The notes under the pieces were generated by a model. The model saw nothing but the letters and a program-made list of their open reading frames with translations. It did not search any database and was not told the DNA's origin. This document shows positions 6,332-9,894 of a DNA stretch of 9,894 nt, one piece after another (position 1 is the stretch's first letter; the number at the start of each line of letters is the position of its first letter). A program made the translations under genes and the position numbers. The stretch comes from Deltaproteobacteria bacterium (GTDB taxonomy: Bacteria; Bdellovibrionota; O2-12-FULL-43-9; JACQJE01): assembly GCA_016205125.1 (NCBI GenBank), contig JACQJE010000017.1:1-9894 (forward strand). Direction: 5' to 3'.

Positions 6332-8182
6332 TTATTTCTTTCCTTTACTGTCTGTCGCAGGTTTGCGGGGAGCTTTTTCGGGAGAGGCGGCGAGGAGTTC
6401 GCGAATTTTGAGCTCCAGTACAGTTTGGTGTTCAGCGTCTTGCTCTTTTTGAGCAAGTCCGAGTGCTTTCCGGTACATCTCGAGCGCCTTTTCAAAATTT
6501 TTCTGTTTGTGGAGAATATCGCCATAATGCTCCCACATGATCGGCTCTTCCGGCTGTTTTTGAACGGCTCGTTTGATGAATTCGAGCGCTTTGTCGTATT
6601 GGCTCAGCTGATAGTGTACCCATGCGAGACTATCGAGAATGAATCCGTCTTCCGGATTTTTGGACAGAGCTTTCGTGATTAATTTCTCTGCCTCTTTAAG
6701 GCGGACCCCTCTTTCGGCATAGCTGTAACCGATGTAGTTGAGGGCGTAGCTGTTGTCTGGGTTGATTTCGAGAATTTTCTTCATGACGGCGCCCGCTTTT
6801 TCCTGATCACCCTCCTTGTCATAGAGCATGCCGAGATAGTATTGCATCTCTTCGTCTTTTGGGATGCGCTTGACCCCCTCCTGAAGAAGGGCGATGGCGG
6901 ATCGAAGCTCTCCCTTGTCCTCCCAGAGGGATGCTCCAATGGTGTAAAGTTTGGCGTCTTCCGGATAGCTTTTGAGCGTCTCTTTTACGATTTTTATGGC
7001 TTTATCATATTGTTTGAGTTCCCGATGGATCAGGACAATGTGTTGGCGCGCCTGGAGATAGTATTCAGACTGCGGTGGAATTTTCGATAACTCCTCACGG
7101 GCATGGTCATATTCCTTGATCTCTTCCTGGACAGCTCCCAGGAAGAATCGAATCTTGTGGGATTCGGGCGCTCGCGCGAGAATCTCACGGAATCGGTCGA
7201 CCGCTTTGCGATACTGTTTGAGTTCCACATGGATCAAGGCCGATTTTACAATGACGTTGAGATTTTCAGGGTCGATTTTTTCAATGACACCTAGATGATT
7301 CAGCGCTTCTTCAAATCTCTCAAGCTGAATCAGAAGGTTGATCAATTTAGTCGCGATTAATGTCTGCTCCGGGTTAATTTCGAGGAGTTTTTTGTACAGG
7401 GAGAGCGCTTTTTCCCATTTCTCTTGTTCTTCATAGTAGAGGCCGAGCGAGAGACCTGCTGAAATGAAGTCAGGTTTGATTTCGATTGCTTTGAGGAGAG
7501 ACTTCTCCGCCTTTTCCGTCTGAGAGAGTTCGATATAAATTTGTCCTTTATAGTAATATCCGAGGAAGGAGTGGGGTTCCTCCCGAATCAGCCGGTCAAG
7601 CTGTTTGAGAGCCTCCTGATAACGCTCCTGCTCCGAGAGGAGTGTGGCGTAGAAGAGCAATGCTTCTTTGTGATGCGGTTCTTTCCCGAGAATTTCCTTG
7701 TACTGTTTCTCCGCGGCCGCAAAATTCTGAAGGATGGTGTTGATGCTCGCCATGAGGATTTTTGCTTCAGTCAGGCTTGGCCTTAATTTGAGCGCACGCT
7801 CAGCATGTTTTTTGGCTTCCAGCACATCTCCAATCTTTAGAAGCTCGCGGGTCAGCTTCATATGAACGGCGGCGTTGCCTGGGTCTAATTTGAGCAGTTT
7901 CTTAAATAGAGCGATTGCCTCGTCTATCCTATTTTCCAGGCTCAATTTATTAGCCAAAAGATAGTAATAATAGGTGTCAGATCCATTGTGCGGCACTAGA
8001 ACCGTTTCATAGGTTTCCTGGACCCCCTCCTCTTCTTCAAAGGGTGATTTTTGCCGCGCATACTGACCTTGATCCACCGACTCATCGGCCCCAACGAGTG
8101 AGATATAAAAAAAGGAAATCGCCGCAACAGATCCGACCGCGATTTCCTTACAACCCTTTAACATCAGACTTCTTTGTTTCAT
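6332..8182 (-). CDS. Exported tetratricopeptide-repeat protein
   Basis: A 616-residue protein made almost entirely of TPR helix pairs. An N-terminal hydrophobic segment (about residues 14-31, ending in LVGA) preceded by lysines looks like a signal peptide with cleavage near residue 32, so the repeats should lie in the periplasm. After an acidic linker (about 33-65), roughly fifteen 34-residue repeats run from about residue 69 to 590. They show the usual W/Y-L-G-x-x-Y, A and P positions, for example 'ALNYIGYSYAERG', 'ILDSLAWVHYQLSQYDKALE' and 'MWEHYGDILHKQKNFEKALE'. The C terminus is a basic tail. TPR arrays are protein-binding scaffolds, and no partner or enzymatic motif is visible. Start: the ATG at 8182 is used; Met7 (8164) is an alternative with a tighter signal peptide. 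Neither has a strong Shine-Dalgarno. It heads the cluster with the lipoprotein gene and is divergent from selC. Confidence 0.9.
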   Translation of the reverse strand: MKQRSLMLKGCKEIAVGSVAAISFFYISLVGADESVDQGQYARQKSPFEEEEGVQETYETVLVPHNGSDTYYYYLLANKLSLENRIDEAIALFKKLLKLDPGNAAVHMKLTRELLKIGDVLEAKKHAERALKLRPSLTEAKILMASINTILQNFAAAEKQYKEILGKEPHHKEALLFYATLLSEQERYQEALKQLDRLIREEPHSFLGYYYKGQIYIELSQTEKAEKSLLKAIEIKPDFISAGLSLGLYYEEQEKWEKALSLYKKLLEINPEQTLIATKLINLLIQLERFEEALNHLGVIEKIDPENLNVIVKSALIHVELKQYRKAVDRFREILARAPESHKIRFFLGAVQEEIKEYDHAREELSKIPPQSEYYLQARQHIVLIHRELKQYDKAIKIVKETLKSYPEDAKLYTIGASLWEDKGELRSAIALLQEGVKRIPKDEEMQYYLGMLYDKEGDQEKAGAVMKKILEINPDNSYALNYIGYSYAERGVRLKEAEKLITKALSKNPEDGFILDSLAWVHYQLSQYDKALEFIKRAVQKQPEEPIMWEHYGDILHKQKNFEKALEMYRKALGLAQKEQDAEHQTVLELKIRELLAASPEKAPRKPATDSKGKK

Positions 8183-8212
8183 TGACTTTTTGCCTGCAAT
8201 AAGACATATACC
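8182..8212 (+). promoter_or_regulatory. Candidate promoter of selC
   Basis: TTGACT (8182-8187), matching the -35 consensus at five of six positions, is followed after 19 bp by TATACC (8207-8212), or after 18 bp by ATATAC. Transcription would start near 8219, about 8 nt before the mature tRNA. The -35 box begins on the last base of the divergent TPR gene's start codon, so the two transcription units are very tightly packed. The -10 match is only moderate. Confidence 0.4.
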
Positions 8213-8226
8213 GAGAATGGAATCAG

Positions 8227-8334
8227 GGAAGTGAACAAGCCTCTGGTGGGCTTCCTGGACTTCAAATCCAGTGGCGGTTACCTCACATTAGAGCGGGTGC
8301 CCGCGGTGGGTTCGATTCCCATTCACTTCCGCCA
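8227..8334 (+). tRNA. selC: Selenocysteine tRNA (anticodon UCA)
   Basis: Reads the UGA codons marked for selenocysteine, after charging with serine by SerRS and conversion by SelA. Acceptor stem: GGAAGTGA (8227-8234) with TCACTTCC (8323-8330), eight pairs. The D stem has six pairs, AAGCCT (8237-8242) with GGGCTT (8248-8253), and a 5-nt loop. Anticodon arm: CTGGA-CTTCAAA-TCCAG (8255-8271) with TCA at 8262-8264, identical over this arm to my recollection of E. coli selC. T arm: GTGGG-TTCGATT-CCCAT (8306-8322). The discriminator G8331 is followed by an encoded CCA. An acceptor plus T stem of 8+5 pairs and a six-pair D stem separate it from serine tRNAs and suppressors. The variable arm is unusually long, 34 nt (8272-8305) against about 22 in E. 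coli, and folds as an irregular hairpin around the loop ACATTA. No clear terminator separates it from tdk. Confidence 0.95.
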
Positions 8335-8377
8335 ATCGAATTCTCACCTCTCTATTCCTATTCATCGGCGGAAGTGA
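8323..8377 (+). repeat. 11-nt inverted copy of the selC 3' end
   Basis: TCACTTCCGCC (8323-8333), the 3' acceptor strand, discriminator and first CCA bases of selC, is matched perfectly by GGCGGAAGTGA (8367-8377) after a 33-nt spacer. The downstream copy also repeats the tRNA 5' end GGAAGTGA directly. In the precursor RNA, 11 pairs with the trailer would compete with the eight-pair acceptor stem. Six A bases follow shortly afterwards, but no U-run, so it is not a typical terminator. A role in processing or regulation is inferred. Confidence 0.55.
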
Positions 8378-8444
8378 GGAAAAAACTTACCCCCTTTAGA
8401 GCTTAGAAAAAGCAGATTCTATCGGTGGATTTTTGGCCATGAAC

Positions 8445-8449
8445 GGAGG
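8445..8449 (+). promoter_or_regulatory. Shine-Dalgarno of tdk
   Basis: GGAGG lies 6 nt before the ATG at 8456. The alternative in-frame ATG at 8477 has only a GGAAG abutting it, so this site decides the start in favour of 8456. Confidence 0.8.
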
Positions 8450-8455
8450 CGCGGC

Positions 8456-9040
8456 ATGCAGATCATTCAGCGGAAGATGGGCTGGATAGAGGTCATTACG
8501 GGGAGCATGTTCAGTGGAAAGACGGAGGAGTTGATTCGCAGAGTGAGGCGGGCGCAAATTGCGAAGCAGGCAGTTCAGATTTTCAAGCCGGCGATTGATG
8601 ACCGCTATGGCGCAGAGCATGTCACGTCGCACAATTCGGAAAAACTCCTTGCGGAAAATGTACGAAACTCATCTGAATTATTAGAGAAAGTAAGAGATGA
8701 CACACAAGTGGTTGCCATTGACGAGTGTCAATTTTTTGACGAAAAAATTGTGAGTGTTTGCGAGAGGTTAGCGAATAAGGGAAAGAGGATTATTGCGGCG
8801 GGGCTTGACCAGGATTATTTGGGGAGACCCTTTGGACCTGTGCCTCACTTATTGGCTGTCGCAGAGTTTGTGACGAAAAACAGCGCGATTTGTGTCGTGT
8901 GTGGAAATCCAGCAAGCAAAACGCAGAGAATTGTGGACGAGGAAGGGAGAATACGAGTTGGGGCAGCAGAGGCCTATGAAGCCCGATGCCGCGTCTGTTT
9001 TGAGCCGGGAGGGCCAAAGCAGGCGAAGACCAATGGATGA
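8456..9040 (+). CDS. tdk: Thymidine kinase (type II)
   Basis: Phosphorylates thymidine, and usually deoxyuridine, with ATP to give dTMP in cytoplasmic pyrimidine salvage. The 194-residue protein has the P-loop GSMFSGKT (16-23) and the DExQF motif DECQF (89-93), with Glu90 the expected catalytic base. [14 protein letters not shown] segment (116-128) follows. The zinc-binding Cys146/Cys149 and Cys178/Cys181 flank the thymidine-binding lasso, which ends [12 protein letters not shown]. All family features are intact and the length is typical. The start at 8456 is chosen for its strong Shine-Dalgarno, and the resulting short N-terminal extension before GWIEV is also found in Bacillus-type enzymes. 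The UPRT-like gene starts 9 bp after the stop, so the two are very likely cotranscribed. Confidence 0.97.
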   Translation: MQIIQRKMGWIEVITGSMFSGKTEELIRRVRRAQIAKQAVQIFKPAIDDRYGAEHVTSHNSEKLLAENVRNSSELLEKVRDDTQVVAIDECQFFDEKIVSVCERLANKGKRIIAAGLDQDYLGRPFGPVPHLLAVAEFVTKNSAICVVCGNPASKTQRIVDEEGRIRVGAAEAYEARCRVCFEPGGPKQAKTNG

Positions 9041-9049
9041 GGCCAGCCA

Positions 9050-9871
9050 GTGAGTTCGACAGGAGAAAGCCTCTATCGAGAGGTGAAAAATTGTATTTCT
9101 GGTGAATTTAAGCACCTCTACGGCGATCATGTGCACATCCTGAAAGACCCATGGGCCTTGACGTTACTTGCCTCAATGAGTTCCCCTCAAGTAGCTCAGC
9201 CTGATCTCGATCCCCTGATTCGCCTTCTTTATGAGAGGCTTCTCGGTTATGTGGTTTCTGCTGAGTTTCCGTTGGAATTCAGAGAGGTTCCGACGCGGAT
9301 GGCGGGTTATTCTTTTGGCGGCAATCTTGTTTCATCTGCGACACGCGTAGTTGTTTTAGATTTGTTAAGAGCGGGGATGATGCCCGCTCATTATTCTTTT
9401 CTCTCACTTTTGAGAATTCTCCCGAATCGCCATATCCGTGTGGATCACCTCTGCGTGGAGCGCGTGACGGATCGAGCCAAAAAGGTTAGGGGATCGGATG
9501 TCTTAGCGGCGAAAGTGGGAGGGAACATCGACAATACGATTGTATTTCTCCCCGATCCAATGGGTGCGACGGGAAACTCGGTGAAAGCCGCTGTTCACTA
9601 TTATCGCGCGCATGGTTTGGGAAAGGCGGCCAAATGGATTATTGCAAATCTCATTGTGACGCCAGAGCATATTGAGGCGCTCTCCTCTTTAAGGAAAGAG
9701 GAAAATGTCGTTCTTTATGCATTTCGACTCGATCGCGGAGGGAGCGAGCAAGAAGTCTTTTCATCGGTACCTGGGAAACACAGGGGACGAGAGCGCGGTC
9801 TCAATGAAGTCGACTACATTATCCCTGGAGCGGGAGGAATCGGAGAGCTGCTCAACAATACGGAAAAGTAA
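9050..9871 (+). CDS. Uracil phosphoribosyltransferase-like protein, diverged
   Basis: A 273-residue phosphoribosyltransferase closest in motif order to uracil phosphoribosyltransferase, which makes UMP from uracil and PRPP. Visible are an N-terminal 'ILKDPWALTLLASM' resembling the Upp 'HPLIQHKLT' helix, the pyrophosphate loop LLRAG (105-109), the PRPP loop DPMGATGNS (169-177) against DPMLATGGS in Upp, and the C-terminal base-binding segment 'VDYIIPGAGGIGE' (254-266). In standard Upp that segment reads 'YIVPGLGDAGDR'. Here the first Asp is Gly, the second is Glu and the Arg is Leu, and the protein is about 60 residues longer than the usual 209, so its base specificity is uncertain. Translation starts at a GTG (9050) with GAGG (9039-9042) overlapping the tdk stop. 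The pairing with tdk suggests pyrimidine salvage. The frame ends with TAA at 9869-9871, so it is complete; bases 9872-9894 show nothing. Confidence 0.78.
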   Translation: MSSTGESLYREVKNCISGEFKHLYGDHVHILKDPWALTLLASMSSPQVAQPDLDPLIRLLYERLLGYVVSAEFPLEFREVPTRMAGYSFGGNLVSSATRVVVLDLLRAGMMPAHYSFLSLLRILPNRHIRVDHLCVERVTDRAKKVRGSDVLAAKVGGNIDNTIVFLPDPMGATGNSVKAAVHYYRAHGLGKAAKWIIANLIVTPEHIEALSSLRKEENVVLYAFRLDRGGSEQEVFSSVPGKHRGRERGLNEVDYIIPGAGGIGELLNNTEK

Positions 9872-9894
9872 GTTGCGGGGGTTAATTCCTTGAC

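Noticed and set aside
6400..8000. Possible DNA-level tandem repeat or CRISPR-like array in the TPR gene
   Set aside because: The periodicity is at protein level (34 residues) with diverged DNA, and no exact repeat with unique spacers is present.
8227..8334. Reading the tRNA as a serine tRNA or UGA suppressor because of its long variable arm
   Set aside because: The eight-pair acceptor stem, six-pair D stem and anticodon arm match tRNA-Sec and not serine or suppressor tRNAs.
225..9871. In-frame UGA that might hide a selenoprotein in the window
   Set aside because: Every protein gene here reaches its family length before its stop, and I saw no continuing homologous frame after any TGA stop.
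9705..9893. Open frame overlapping the end of the UPRT-like gene
   Set aside because: It is a +1-frame shadow with no ribosome binding site or recognisable sequence.

Overview
The window looks like chromosomal DNA of a diderm (Gram-negative-type) bacterium of moderate GC content. Evidence for two membranes is a predicted lipoprotein of the LolB/DUF4292-like sort and an exported tetratricopeptide-repeat (TPR) protein next to it. A tRNA gene with all the hallmarks of selenocysteine tRNA (selC) shows that the organism makes selenoproteins. No selenoprotein and no selA, selB or selD lies in the window, and I cannot name the lineage from sequence alone. There is no insertion sequence, phage gene, CRISPR array or rRNA.

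Layout, left to right. Bases 1-224 hold no convincing gene, only a palindromic, apparently dispersed repeat-like element. A two-gene minus-strand unit follows: gpmI (cofactor-independent phosphoglycerate mutase) and, 2 bp downstream, a comF-type phosphoribosyltransferase gene. A divergent intergenic region of about 140 bp with a perfect 12-bp palindrome separates gpmI from a plus-strand gene for a small multi-pass membrane protein. That gene converges on a long minus-strand cluster, in transcription order: TPR protein, lipoprotein, then oppD and oppF ATPases of a peptide-type ABC importer. The oppDF pair has its own strong-looking promoter, preceded by two copies of an 11-bp direct repeat flanking an inverted repeat.

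To the right, on the plus strand, are selC, thymidine kinase (tdk) and a diverged uracil-phosphoribosyltransferase-like gene 9 bp behind tdk. The last two look like a pyrimidine-salvage pair. The 3' end of selC is followed 33 nt later by an 11-nt inverted copy of itself, which could refold the precursor RNA.

Most genes are housekeeping types. The points most worth checking are the unusual selC and its flank, the diverged UPRT, the regulatory architecture before oppD, and the orphan OppDF ATPases, one of which lacks a normally conserved cysteine. I found no clear multi-gene system that I would call undescribed.
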